From Paenibacillus pabuli (GTDB taxonomy: Bacteria > Bacillota > Bacilli > Paenibacillales > Paenibacillaceae): a stretch of DNA of 64,000 bases. A program made the translations under genes and the position numbers. The notes below the pieces were generated by a model. The model was given only the letters and a program-made list of their open reading frames with translations. It ran no database searches and was not told the DNA's origin. Location: the NCBI RefSeq assembly GCF_039831995.1, contig NZ_JBDOIO010000004.1, positions 1 through 64,000 on the forward strand. The letters are read 5' to 3'. Numbering within the stretch: the first letter of the stretch is position 1; each line of letters starts with the position of its first letter. Of the stretch, positions 36,089 to 44,825 are shown in pieces.

Positions 36089-37108
36089 ATGAGTAAAATT
36101 AAAGTTGCTGTATTCGGCTGTGGAGCTATTGCTGAACGCAGACATATTCCAGAATACGCCGCTAATGAAAACGTAGAACTTGTTGCTTTTGCCGATCCAG
36201 TTGTGGAGCGTGCGGAGAAAATGGCCGAAACTTATGGCGGTAAAGCGTACTCCAGCTATGAAGAGCTGCTTGCAAACGAAACGGTTGATGCTGTTAGCGT
36301 ATGCACGCCTAACTATCTGCATGCCTCCATGGCCATTGCCGCTGCGAATGCAGGCAAGCACGTGCTGGTTGAGAAGCCAATGGCTGTTACAACCGAAGAA
36401 GGCGAGCAAATGATTGAAGCTGCCAAGAAAAATGGTGTGTATCTGATGGTTGGACACAACCAACGCCTGATGCCTCCACACGTCAAAGCAAAAGAAATTC
36501 TGGATTCCGGCAAACTGGGTAAAGTGCTGAACTTCCGTACTTCCTTTGGTCACCCAGGACCGGAAGCATGGAGTGTAGACGGAGCAGAGAGCTGGTTCTT
36601 CCGTAAGGAAGAAGCCATTATGGGCGCCATGGGTGATCTGGGCGTACACAAGTCTGACTTCATCCGCTATTTGCTGAACGATGAAGTGTCCGAAGTGGCT
36701 GGGTTCATCAGCACCCTGCACAAAGAAGGCACCCAAGTGGATGACAATGCGACATGCTTGCTTCGCATGAAGAGTGGTGCCATTGGTACGCTCGTTGCCA
36801 GCTGGACTCAATACAGAGCTGGGGATAACAGTACGGTTCTGTGGTGTGAAAATGGTGTCATGAAAATCGGAACGGTCGAAGGCGACGAAGTAATTGTTGA
36901 GCTGACCAACGGTACGGTTGAAACGTACAAAGTTGGTGCTATGGCAACCAATGAGAAGCAGGTACCAAGTGGTGTAATCGATGCATTTGTGGAATCCATT
37001 GTGACTCAAACGCCTCCAACCATTTCCGGTGAAGAAGGTCTTCGTTCCCTGCAAGTCATTCTGGCAGCGTTCGAATCCGAGAAGACAGGCCAAATCGTTA
37101 AACTGTAA
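36089..37108 (+). CDS. Gfo/Idh/MocA-family NAD(P)-dependent oxidoreductase
   Basis: A 339-residue enzyme with an N-terminal Rossmann fold (GCGAIAERRHIPEY), the cofactor/active-site motif EKPMAVT (near 95, catalytic Lys), and the C-terminal GFO_IDH_MocA beta-sheet domain with DLGVHKSD (near 185; typical DxGxH). It probably oxidises a sugar or cyclitol hydroxyl that the upstream isomerase gene's product handles. AAAGGAGAC precedes the ATG. Confidence 0.9.
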   Translation: MSKIKVAVFGCGAIAERRHIPEYAANENVELVAFADPVVERAEKMAETYGGKAYSSYEELLANETVDAVSVCTPNYLHASMAIAAANAGKHVLVEKPMAVTTEEGEQMIEAAKKNGVYLMVGHNQRLMPPHVKAKEILDSGKLGKVLNFRTSFGHPGPEAWSVDGAESWFFRKEEAIMGAMGDLGVHKSDFIRYLLNDEVSEVAGFISTLHKEGTQVDDNATCLLRMKSGAIGTLVASWTQYRAGDNSTVLWCENGVMKIGTVEGDEVIVELTNGTVETYKVGAMATNEKQVPSGVIDAFVESIVTQTPPTISGEEGLRSLQVILAAFESEKTGQIVKL

Positions 37109-37148
37109 GACGGGCCTAGCCCAAGTTACTTATATATATATTTACTTG

Positions 37149-37190
37149 AGGGTACCTCCAGTGTTTCTCTGGCTGGTGCCCTCTTTATTT
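37149..37190 (+). terminator. Terminator after the isomerase/dehydrogenase pair
   Basis: AGGGTACCTCCAG / CTGGCTGGTGCCCT stem followed by CTTTATTT. Confidence 0.8.
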
Positions 37191-37204
37191 ACTTTAGTAA
37201 GGAA

Positions 37205-37247
37205 AAGAGACGGCCTCCCGCATTGAAAGCGGAGAGTACCGTCTCTT
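37205..37247 (-). terminator. Terminator of the aldo/keto reductase unit
   Basis: AAGAGACGG / CCGTCTCTT arms; on the minus strand the stem runs into TTTTCC. Confidence 0.75.
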
Positions 37248-37294
37248 AAACCGTGCTGCGTTTGAAGTGTTTCCGTTTCGTCCAGTCCTTGCGG

Positions 37295-38242
37295 TTATAC
37301 AACCGGTTTGGCATCGCTCGCAAGGTCAAGCCAAGCGATTTCGTCCGCAGTCAGGGTCAGGCGAGAGCCTTCGTCGCAGGATAATAACTCATCGCGATTC
37401 TGCGCGCCGATCAGTGCACAGGTCGGGAAGGATTGATTCAATACATAAGCTAACGCAATCTGGATGGCCGTTGTATTTTTCGATTCGGCCAATTCTCCGG
37501 CACGGCGCAGTCTTTCCCAGTTACCGTCACTGTAGAAGACACGAACCAGATCGGCATTGTCCCGTACCTCCGGCGTGAATCGGCCCGTGAAGAATCCACG
37601 TGCCTGTGAAGACCACGACAGCAGCGGAAGCTGTGTCCGTTCATGCCATGCCAGCGTCTCCGCATCTGCCGACACACAGCCAGCCCAGAACGGTTCGTTC
37701 GCCTTGGCCAGGCTGAGATTCGGGCTGCTGAATGTGAAGCCCTTCAGGCCATGTGCAGCCGCATACGTGTTGGCTTCCTCCAGACGCTGCCAAGTCCAGT
37801 TGGAGGCCCCGATTGCACCAATTTTACCAGACTCAATATGCTCATTCAGTGCTTCAAGAATGGTGCCAACAGGAATATTCGGGTCGTCCCGGTGCAATGC
37901 ATACAGCTCGACATGCTCCGTTTGCAGACGTTCCAGACTGTCCAAAAGATCACTGCGAATCGCATCGGCATTGACACGGGGGCCGTTCATATCATGGTGC
38001 GCGCCTTTCGTCAGAATGACAACCTGATCACGATTGCCGCGCTCCTGCATGTAGCGTCCGAGCACTTCTTCACTCTGTCCGCCGCAATAGATGTGAGCCG
38101 TATCCACGGTGTTTCCGCCAATCGCCAGAAATGCGTCCATGTTCGCTGCAGCCTTTTCGTAAGCATCATGCACAAAATAATCCGTACCTTTGATCAATCG
38201 GGAAATGGGTTTTCCTGCACCATTAATCGTAATGAATTCCAT
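37295..38242 (-). CDS. Aldo/keto reductase
   Basis: NADPH-dependent carbonyl reductase of the AKR barrel fold. The 315-residue protein shows the catalytic tetrad Asp47 (NTVDTAH), Tyr52 (HIYCGG), Lys79 (ILTKG) and His117 (ALHRD), and the C-terminal cofactor-binding GAQNRDEL region near 285. It is transcribed behind a Gfo/Idh/MocA gene with an 18-base gap, so the two form an operon. The physiological sugar is unknown. Confidence 0.92.
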   Translation of the reverse strand: MEFITINGAGKPISRLIKGTDYFVHDAYEKAAANMDAFLAIGGNTVDTAHIYCGGQSEEVLGRYMQERGNRDQVVILTKGAHHDMNGPRVNADAIRSDLLDSLERLQTEHVELYALHRDDPNIPVGTILEALNEHIESGKIGAIGASNWTWQRLEEANTYAAAHGLKGFTFSSPNLSLAKANEPFWAGCVSADAETLAWHERTQLPLLSWSSQARGFFTGRFTPEVRDNADLVRVFYSDGNWERLRRAGELAESKNTTAIQIALAYVLNQSFPTCALIGAQNRDELLSCDEGSRLTLTADEIAWLDLASDAKPVV

Positions 38243-38260
38243 TTTTCACACCATCCTCGC

Positions 38261-39265
38261 TTATAGTGTAATTCGTGTACGTTCCTCTGCCGAACGAAGA
38301 CAAGCTTCGAGCACCTTCATATTGGCTACCGCATCGGAAGAAGCAAAACGCAGATCTTTTCCTTGAAGTACGGCACGTGCCATGTCATCCCCCTGCAGGG
38401 AGTAATGATTGACCTGAGGGACCTCAACTTCCCTGCGCTCGCCACCAGCTGTGACGTAGAAGTTCGAGCTGCGGTCCGGATTGCTGATAAATGCGGACGG
38501 AACTTCGATAATGCCATCCGATCCCAGCACCTCCAGTGTATTGCGGAATGCAGCCCACATACTGCTGTCAAACGTAACGCCGACATGGTCATTGAATTCA
38601 AGCAATCCCGAAGCCATCATGTCGACATGGTCGTGCTCAGGGGAGAACATGCCGATAACCGTAACCGCAGAAGGTTCCTGGCCGAGCAGCAGTCGTGCTG
38701 CACTAATGGAATAACAGCCAATATCATAGAGAGCACCGCCGCCCCATTCACGCTTGAACCTGACATTGCCTGATGAGCCGGAATTATTGAACGAAAATGT
38801 ACTATGAATGCCGCGAATTTCCCCAATTTCACCGCTGGCGATCACGTCTCTGATCTGGTCGTAACGGGGATGATGACGATACATGAAAGCCTCGGCGAGC
38901 AGTACTCCGGCATCATCACAGGCTTGCGCCATCTCGTGAGCTTCCTGCTCGGTTAACGCGAGTGGTTTCTCGCACAAAATATGTTTGCCTGCTTCAGCCG
39001 CACGGATCGTCCACTCCCGGTGGAGATGGTTGGGCAGGGGAATATAAACAGCGTCAATGGAGTCATCCTCCAGTAGTGCTTCATAGCTGCCGTAAGCCTG
39101 GGGGATTCCAAGCTGATCAGCAGTTTGTTTCGCTTTTTCCTCGTCCCGGCTTGCGATCGCAGCCACTTCATTCAACTCCGATTGTTGCAAACCAGGAATG
39201 ACAGAACCTTTGGCAATGCTAGCGCTACCAAGAATGCCCCAGCGCAATTTTCGATCTGAATTCAT
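38261..39265 (-). CDS. Gfo/Idh/MocA-family oxidoreductase
   Basis: A 334-residue dehydrogenase with a Rossmann start (GILGSASIAKGSVIPGL), the EKPLALT motif near 97, and a C-terminal domain with GGGALYDIGCYSI (near 175; active-site variant DxGxY instead of DxGxH). CAGGAGG precedes the ATG. It forms an operon with the aldo/keto reductase and is divergent from an AraC regulator. It is a different subgroup from the one at 36089. Confidence 0.9.
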   Translation of the reverse strand: MNSDRKLRWGILGSASIAKGSVIPGLQQSELNEVAAIASRDEEKAKQTADQLGIPQAYGSYEALLEDDSIDAVYIPLPNHLHREWTIRAAEAGKHILCEKPLALTEQEAHEMAQACDDAGVLLAEAFMYRHHPRYDQIRDVIASGEIGEIRGIHSTFSFNNSGSSGNVRFKREWGGGALYDIGCYSISAARLLLGQEPSAVTVIGMFSPEHDHVDMMASGLLEFNDHVGVTFDSSMWAAFRNTLEVLGSDGIIEVPSAFISNPDRSSNFYVTAGGERREVEVPQVNHYSLQGDDMARAVLQGKDLRFASSDAVANMKVLEACLRSAEERTRITL

Positions 39266-39383
39266 GAGTTGTTTCCTCCTGTGGATGAATGTATATTGTG
39301 ATTATAAGGAATAGATCAATGAATGAAAATGATAATATATTGAGATCTCTTAACACAATATTGCTTGCCAAGGAGATATATTC

Positions 39384-40220
39384 ATGATGAGACAAACCGT
39401 ATTGCTTACCCTTCAGGATATTCCATATTTTTGTTATCCCGAGTCCGTTGGGCATTATGTGGACCACCCAGAGCATTCTGTATTGCGGGAGACTGGTGCC
39501 CTTAATAACTTCAATATTCACTATGTTGCTTCTGGTAAGGGGTATGTGGAAGCGGACGGGATTATACATGAGCTTCGGGCGGGTCAGGCGGTACTTTATT
39601 TCCCGCAGCAGCGCCAGCATTATTACAGCAGTGAAGACGATCCGTGGGATGTACGTTGGGTTCACTTTTATGGCGAACGTCTCCATGACTATATGATTGA
39701 ACGGGGGCTGCATCGCAATTTGCTGTGGACCCTGCGGCAGCAGGCCCCCTGGGAAGAGGCTCATCTGGCTTTGCTGGACGAAGCCGAGCAGAATCGGATG
39801 CTGCGTCCGGCCCAGCTGTCCACGTTGACGTATGCCGTACTGGCCGAGTTTGTCCAGCATGCGGTGCCTCTGAAGAATACACGTACCAGCCAAGCGGAGA
39901 ACCGGATTCTCGGATTGCTCCCGCAGATGCAGCAGGAGGCATGTCAGCCGTTTTTGCTGCAGGATTGGGCAGATTTGGCGGGGGTCAGTTCATATTATTT
40001 TTGCAAATTGTTCAAGAGTGCAGTTGAGATGACACCGATGGAATTCGTAACCCGGTCCCGGCTGCAAATGGCGAAGCAGTGGCTGCTCGAACGCCCAACG
40101 GCCAATATAGGACAGATTGCCGAGGAGGCGGGATACCCGAACGCCAGTTATTTCAACCGTCAGTTCATGGCGCATGAAGGGATGACACCTACGGAATACC
40201 GAGGACTTTATCACAATTAA
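39384..40220 (+). CDS. AraC-family transcriptional regulator
   Basis: A 278-residue protein with an N-terminal cupin (about 30-95; HYVASGKGYVEADG and LRAGQAVLYFPQQRQHYYSS) and the C-terminal double helix-turn-helix (about 180-275; QDWADLAGVSSYYFCKLFK and IGQIAEEAGYPNASYFNRQFM). It faces away from the Gfo/Idh-aldo/keto reductase operon, its likely target. AAGGAG precedes the ATG. Confidence 0.9.
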   Translation: MMRQTVLLTLQDIPYFCYPESVGHYVDHPEHSVLRETGALNNFNIHYVASGKGYVEADGIIHELRAGQAVLYFPQQRQHYYSSEDDPWDVRWVHFYGERLHDYMIERGLHRNLLWTLRQQAPWEEAHLALLDEAEQNRMLRPAQLSTLTYAVLAEFVQHAVPLKNTRTSQAENRILGLLPQMQQEACQPFLLQDWADLAGVSSYYFCKLFKSAVEMTPMEFVTRSRLQMAKQWLLERPTANIGQIAEEAGYPNASYFNRQFMAHEGMTPTEYRGLYHN

Positions 40221-40332
40221 TAAAATAATGAGGTTCGTAGTAACCGCGAAATCACAGACAGTCTGGGTTTGACAGCGAGCCCAATCAAGTCTATTATGGA
40301 TAAATTAAATCCGTATACAATGAGGTGCCCTC

Positions 40333-40740
40333 ATGAAATATTCAAAAGCAACCAACTATGCCTTGCATACCATGCTTCACCTTGTAATTACCGAACCGGA
40401 GCAGCTGGTTAGTGTTCATCAACTGGCTGATTTGCAGAAAGTATCGCCAACCTATCTGTCCAAAATATTAACTAAGCTGGTTAAGGCGGGCATGATTGAA
40501 TCGACTTCCGGAGCCAATGGTGGCTATCGTCTGAGTCGCAAAAATCCGGATCCTTCGTTCCTGGAGATTATTCACGCCATTGAAGGACAGGCTTCCCTGT
40601 TCGAATGCTCTCAGAATCACAACGAGGGCTGTTTGATTCAACAAGTCATGATTCATGCCGAAGAACAGATGGAGAACTATCTAAGCAATAAGAAAATGTC
40701 CGAACTGGCTGCTCAGATGAAGGGTGCACATCGGGGATAA
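40333..40740 (+). CDS. Rrf2-family transcriptional regulator
   Basis: A 135-residue winged-helix regulator (HTH at about 25-70; HQLADLQKVSPTYLSKILTKLVKAGMI, then SGANGGYRLSR). Only two cysteines stand in the sensor loop (Cys92 and Cys100, ECSQNHNEGC), fewer than the three used for Fe-S clusters in IscR-type members, so redox or thiol sensing is possible but not shown. GAGGTG precedes the ATG. A SnoaL-like gene follows at 40996, beyond a terminator. Confidence 0.88.
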   Translation: MKYSKATNYALHTMLHLVITEPEQLVSVHQLADLQKVSPTYLSKILTKLVKAGMIESTSGANGGYRLSRKNPDPSFLEIIHAIEGQASLFECSQNHNEGCLIQQVMIHAEEQMENYLSNKKMSELAAQMKGAHRG

Positions 40741-40819
40741 CCTTGGGGGAAGAGCAGATCAGCTTCTAACGGAGTTCGATCCTTCATGGTTAGTTTGTAT
40801 ATAGGTACAAGTAGATCGG

Positions 40820-40870
40820 AAAGTCCGAGAGCGGCATTTAAGCAACAAGGCCTAGCTTTCGGACTTTTTC
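40820..40870 (+). terminator. Terminator after the Rrf2 gene
   Basis: AAAGTCCGAGAGC (40820-40832) pairs with GCTTTCGGACTTT (40855-40867) and runs into five T's. Confidence 0.85.
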
Positions 40871-40995
40871 GCAGCTGTAATCAAGCAGTCAAGCGTATAA
40901 TAAGCCGTTGTGCCTAATACAAACGTGGTGGTACAATAAGGAAGATTAATAGATACATATGTCTTAAACCCATAACATCTCTGGAGGGACAACAC

Positions 40996-41445
40996 ATGAG
41001 CCAATCAACCATCACAGGACTTGAACAATTGCTTGCACTGGAAAATATCCGCAATACGAAGGCACGCTATTGCCGCTTTATTGATACGAAGCAGTGGGAC
41101 GCACTGGGTGATGTGTTTGCTCCGGATGCAGTAGCTGATTTCAGTACAGAAGGTAACCCCATTCCAGTATTAACGGGCCGTGACACTATTGTTCAGGTAT
41201 TCCGCGATCTGGTGGATGTTGCCGTAACGGTGCATCACGTACACAGCGCCGAGGTTGAATTTGTATCCGAGAACGAAGCCAGGGTCATTTCTCCGATGGA
41301 GGATTGGGTGACGTTCCCCGAAGGCAATGAGAACAAATCCTTTCACGGATTTGGACATTACCATGAGACGTTTGTTCAGATCGACGGTCAATGGTATATC
41401 AAGCATACAAGCTTGAAGCGTCTGCGTTTGGATCTGTTTGAATAG
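40996..41445 (+). CDS. SnoaL-like / NTF2-fold protein
   Basis: A 149-residue protein with the cone-shaped NTF2 fold seen in SnoaL-like polyketide cyclases, dehydratases and many uncharacterised proteins: an N-terminal helix pair (LEQLLALENIRNTKARYCRFID), then VFAPDAVADF, VHHVHSAEVEF, GFGHYHETFVQIDGQWYIKHTSLKRLRLD. The conserved Tyr, His and Asp residues line a pocket in characterised relatives. The substrate is unknown. GGAGGGAC precedes the ATG. Confidence 0.82.
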   Translation: MSQSTITGLEQLLALENIRNTKARYCRFIDTKQWDALGDVFAPDAVADFSTEGNPIPVLTGRDTIVQVFRDLVDVAVTVHHVHSAEVEFVSENEARVISPMEDWVTFPEGNENKSFHGFGHYHETFVQIDGQWYIKHTSLKRLRLDLFE

Positions 41446-41480
41446 TTATCATTAGGGATAAAAAGTAAAATCAGAATAGT

Positions 41481-41525
41481 AAAAGCCCCAAGAACATAGA
41501 GATCATGTCCTTAGGGCTTTTTGAT
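41481..41525. terminator. Terminator between the SnoaL-like gene and the MFS gene
   Basis: AAAAGCCCCAAGAACAT / ATGTCCTTAGGGCTTTTT, a strong stem with T-runs on both strands. Confidence 0.88.
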
Positions 41526-41562
41526 ATTGAGAAACCTAGACTGTCACTCTTACGAGCTTGGA

Positions 41563-42942
41563 TTAGGACGAAGCGGAAGAGGCTTTTTTGCGGGACTGCA
41601 TGGACAGGTATACCCAAGAGAACATCACGGATGCCAGAGCAACCACGGTCATACCCCAGAAAATATTCGTGTAGGCTGACGATAGGGACAGTTGCTGCAT
41701 CGCAGTCAGAGCCACACCGGTTACGGCCACACTGAATGCACCGCTGAAGAACTGGCTGAGCTGGAATAGGCCCATGCCTGCGCCCACCTGATCCATCGTC
41801 AGGTTATTGGACAGTTCGTTGGAAACGCTGGTTGTGAGAGCAGAGAAACCTACACTCAGCAGAATATAAATGACCATAATGGCATAGATGCTGTTGTCTG
41901 CAAACAGAGCGAACAATCCGGCGGCAGCCAGCAGCAGCCATGGTGCAAATCTAAGCAGCAATGTATTGCCGTGCCTGTCAATCATTCGGCCAATCCGGTT
42001 GGAGAGCAGCATGGAAACAACTGCACCAGGGAAGATGACAAGTCCGGATTGGGCTGGTGTTAAGGCGTACAGGTGAGCCAAAATTTGCGGCAGCAGGAAC
42101 AGAGTCGAGAAGTTGTTGATGTAAGAGACGATCCCGAGCGAGCTGAGCATCATATATTTTTTGTTTTTGAACAGGGCTGGCTGAACAAAAGGATCGACCG
42201 CACGGCGAATCCGCAGCCAGAACAAAAGTAATGCTGCGACACCAACAACGAGAGTTACCCACTCACGTGAAGTAAGGAACAGAAGAACCCCTGTGGTTCC
42301 GATCGCCAGAAGCAGTGCGCCCAACAAGTCGAAGGACCCCTTTTGCGGCATTTCACTCGGAAGCAGTTTGAAGAACACAGGGATCAGGAATAACGTTAAC
42401 CCCGTTACAATAAAGAGATCATGCCATCCAAGGAATTGGGTAATACTTCCCCCGATGACAGGACCGAGTCCAAGACCAAGGGAACTGGCAGACATAATCA
42501 CCGCCATGGATTTACCCCGTCTTTCACTTGGAACGTATCGTGTGATGAGCACGATGGCAAGTCCCGGCACGGATGCGGCGCCTGCTGCCTGAATCAGGCG
42601 TGCACAGAGCAGGATAATGAAGTGATTGCTGAAGAATCCCAGAACGGATGCTGCACCAAGCAAAGTGAGACCGGTTGTAAACAAGGTCCGAATTGGTACA
42701 AAGTCCGATAGGCGCGAAAAGGTAATCGACGATATGGCAAAAACGATGGAATAACCTGTAACGATCCAGGAAGAAGCAACGGATGAGAGCTGGAATTCGG
42801 CTGCAATTTTGGGCAGGGCCAGATTGAACATCATCGTATTCATGACGACGAGAACAACTGTGAAACCGAGCAAACTTACAATTAACCCTTCCTGTAGTCC
42901 GGTCGTTCGTTCCCCGGATGATGCGGTTGCAGTGTTGTTCAT
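41563..42942 (-). CDS. MFS drug exporter, DHA2-like (14-TM) type
   Basis: A 459-residue membrane protein, the size of TetA(L)/LmrB-type exporters. Seen: the first helices (LIVSLLGFTVVLVVMNTMMFNLALPKIA with the DHA2-type start), motif A-like GRMIDRHG and RLSDFVPIR, and motif C-like GLGLGPVIGG near 155. It probably exports a toxic organic compound by proton antiport. AGGAGG precedes the ATG. It is divergent from an ArsR regulator with a clear palindrome in the gap. Confidence 0.9.
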   Translation of the reverse strand: MNNTATASSGERTTGLQEGLIVSLLGFTVVLVVMNTMMFNLALPKIAAEFQLSSVASSWIVTGYSIVFAISSITFSRLSDFVPIRTLFTTGLTLLGAASVLGFFSNHFIILLCARLIQAAGAASVPGLAIVLITRYVPSERRGKSMAVIMSASSLGLGLGPVIGGSITQFLGWHDLFIVTGLTLFLIPVFFKLLPSEMPQKGSFDLLGALLLAIGTTGVLLFLTSREWVTLVVGVAALLLFWLRIRRAVDPFVQPALFKNKKYMMLSSLGIVSYINNFSTLFLLPQILAHLYALTPAQSGLVIFPGAVVSMLLSNRIGRMIDRHGNTLLLRFAPWLLLAAAGLFALFADNSIYAIMVIYILLSVGFSALTTSVSNELSNNLTMDQVGAGMGLFQLSQFFSGAFSVAVTGVALTAMQQLSLSSAYTNIFWGMTVVALASVMFSWVYLSMQSRKKASSASS

Positions 42943-43070
42943 GAAAACCTCCTTGATAAAATGTGTAATTTCGCAATATTTCAGAAACGGTATGTAACAT
43001 TTGCAAAATGAGATATACAGTGAATCCCATGCCTGACAGCAGGGGAACTATTGACGAAATTAGAATTAAA

Positions 43071-43088
43071 GTTCGATTGATATCGAAC
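43071..43088. promoter_or_regulatory. Palindromic operator between MFS and ArsR genes
   Basis: GTTCGAT-TGAT-ATCGAAC, perfect seven-base arms. It lies about 65 bases before the ArsR start and 130 before the MFS start, a good operator candidate. Confidence 0.6.
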
Positions 43089-43153
43089 ATTAGAAATATA
43101 TCATGGAATTGTGCTAAAATACAATGGATAGTCTGAAAAAAGGAGACTACATC

Positions 43154-43477
43154 ATGAAAATTTTGCATCATCCTTCAGTAGAGGATATTGAACTTTCTTC
43201 CGTGTTGTATGCTTTGAGCGATCCAACCCGTCTTGGCATTGTTGCGGAAGCAGCCAAGAGTGGAGAGCAGCCCTGCAGTCACTTTAATGCACCTGTTGTG
43301 AAATCCACGATGTCCCATCATATTCGCACCCTGCGAGAAGCTGGCGTCATTCGAGTACGTGTGCAGGGTACCCAGCATTTCCTTACACTGAGAACGGAGG
43401 ATCTGGAAGCACGATTTCCAGGGCTCATGCAGCCTTTACTGCAGGCTGCTGATCAGGCGTCCACCCATCATTCCTAA
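43154..43477 (+). CDS. ArsR-family winged-helix regulator
   Basis: A 107-residue repressor-type protein (LYALSDPTRLGIVAEAA, then the recognition helix VVKSTMSHHIRTLREAGVIRVR). Only one cysteine (CSHFN) is present, so a classical metal site is not evident; it may sense an organic compound. The ATG at 43154 is chosen for the AAAGGAG site nine bases upstream; the frame opens at 43124. It likely represses the divergent MFS exporter. Confidence 0.9.
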   Translation: MKILHHPSVEDIELSSVLYALSDPTRLGIVAEAAKSGEQPCSHFNAPVVKSTMSHHIRTLREAGVIRVRVQGTQHFLTLRTEDLEARFPGLMQPLLQAADQASTHHS

Positions 43478-43485
43478 AAAATTGT

Positions 43486-43520
43486 CCTTTCTTCAGACTG
43501 AAGAGGGGGCATTTTTTATT
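43486..43520 (+). terminator. Terminator after the ArsR gene
   Basis: CTTCAGACTGAAG-centred stem followed by GGGCATTTTTTATT; an imperfect but plausible terminator. Confidence 0.6.
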
Positions 43521-43685
43521 CCCACGAGGGAAATCTCCCTTAATACACCTGCTTATTTCAACCTCTACAAGAAAAAATATACAAATTTTAATTTTGGGGT
43601 AATCCGGAGCCCCCATTGTTCCGAATATTATAATAGATGGTCTTTTTTGGGTGATGGATATTGAAGGACAACAGGGGGCGGGAGT

Positions 43686-43889
43686 ATGGTGCATAATCCG
43701 GAAACCATTCAGGAATGTATCGAAAAGGCACGGCAAAGGCTCTACCAGATCGCAAATTCACATGCGGAATTAATGCATCCGGAGGTCATTCGTCAATCGA
43801 TGATTCTGGATGAGTTAATTAATGAATATAACAAAGCCATTCGGTTAAACAGAAAAACACCCCGAGACAAAAGCCCCGGGATGAGATGA
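43686..43889 (+). CDS. Spo0E-like aspartyl-phosphate phosphatase
   Basis: A 67-residue helical hairpin protein with the family signature SMILDELINEYNK (about 36-48), matching the S-x-x-LD-x-LI motif that dephosphorylates Spo0A-P in Bacillus Spo0E, YisI and YnzD. An N-terminal helix (about 5-28) and a basic C-terminal tail complete it. GGCGGGAG precedes the ATG. Its likely role is braking of sporulation initiation; the exact target is unknown. Confidence 0.85.
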   Translation: MVHNPETIQECIEKARQRLYQIANSHAELMHPEVIRQSMILDELINEYNKAIRLNRKTPRDKSPGMR

Positions 43890-43912
43890 TGCGACAGTAA
43901 TTCGCGTTCGTT

Positions 43913-44791
43913 CTATTCTTTTACCGCCCCAAGCACAATCCCCTTGACGAAGAAACGCTGCAGGAATGGATACACAAGCAGGATCGGCAGAGCGCCAATG
44001 AAGATCTGAGCCGCATTGACCGTACGTTGAGACATGTTCTGAAGCTGCGTTGCATCGACGTTCATGTTGGAGAAGTCCTGCTGTACGATAATGGTCTGCA
44101 TCAACGTAGCCAGCGGATATTTGGAAGCATCATTCATATAGATGAGCCCGTCAAACCAGGAGTTCCATTGGCCTACCATGGTGAATAGCGAGATCGTCGC
44201 AATTGCGGGCATGGACACAGGCAGATAGATCCGAAACAAGGTCGTAATATGGTTAGCTCCATCAATAAAAGCCGCCTCTTCCAGCTCTTTCGGAACGTTA
44301 CGGAAGAAGTTCATCATCAGAATCAGGTTCCAGACCGCAACCGCTCCTGGCAAAATCAGTGCCCACAGCGTGTTGATCAGCCCCAGCTTTTGAATCAAAA
44401 TGTAGGACGGGATCAGCCCGCCGCTGAACAGCATCGTGAAGATAAAAAACCAAGCATACATAGAACGTCCCTTGAAATGAAGACTTTCCTTCGATAATGG
44501 ATATGCCGTCAGGATGACCAGCACCATACTGAGCAGTGTACCAAGAACGGTACGCTGAACCGAGATCCAGAGGGCACTGAGAAAGTTGCTGTTCCCAAAC
44601 GTTTTGGTATAGGCGTCTACCGTAAAATCAATTGGCCAGAGCGTGACCAGATTGGCAGAAGCGGCCGCCTTGCCGCTGAAAGAAACGGCCAGAATATGAA
44701 CGAGCGGCAGCACACACAGCAGTGAAACGGCCGCAATGAAGAACAGGTTGAAGCCATTGAATATCCGGTATCCGGTCGTTTTGTGATACAC
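43913..44791 (-). CDS. Carbohydrate ABC transporter permease (LplC/MsmG type)
   Basis: A 292-residue inner-membrane permease with six helices and the EAA loop EEAAFIDGANHITTLFRIYLP (near 185) that contacts the ATPase. A GTG start behind GGGGA. It follows the LplB-type permease by about 35 bases. No ATPase gene is present, as is usual for Paenibacillus oligosaccharide importers that share a common MsmX-type ATPase. Confidence 0.92.
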   Translation of the reverse strand: MYHKTTGYRIFNGFNLFFIAAVSLLCVLPLVHILAVSFSGKAAASANLVTLWPIDFTVDAYTKTFGNSNFLSALWISVQRTVLGTLLSMVLVILTAYPLSKESLHFKGRSMYAWFFIFTMLFSGGLIPSYILIQKLGLINTLWALILPGAVAVWNLILMMNFFRNVPKELEEAAFIDGANHITTLFRIYLPVSMPAIATISLFTMVGQWNSWFDGLIYMNDASKYPLATLMQTIIVQQDFSNMNVDATQLQNMSQRTVNAAQIFIGALPILLVYPFLQRFFVKGIVLGAVKE

Positions 44792-44825
44792 CTTGATTCC
44801 CCCTTAATGCAGTATGCTGAGCCCC

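Noticed and set aside
36083..37093. 336-residue minus-strand open frame across the Gfo/Idh/MocA gene
   Set aside because: Shadow frame of a gene with clear motifs and a good ribosome site.
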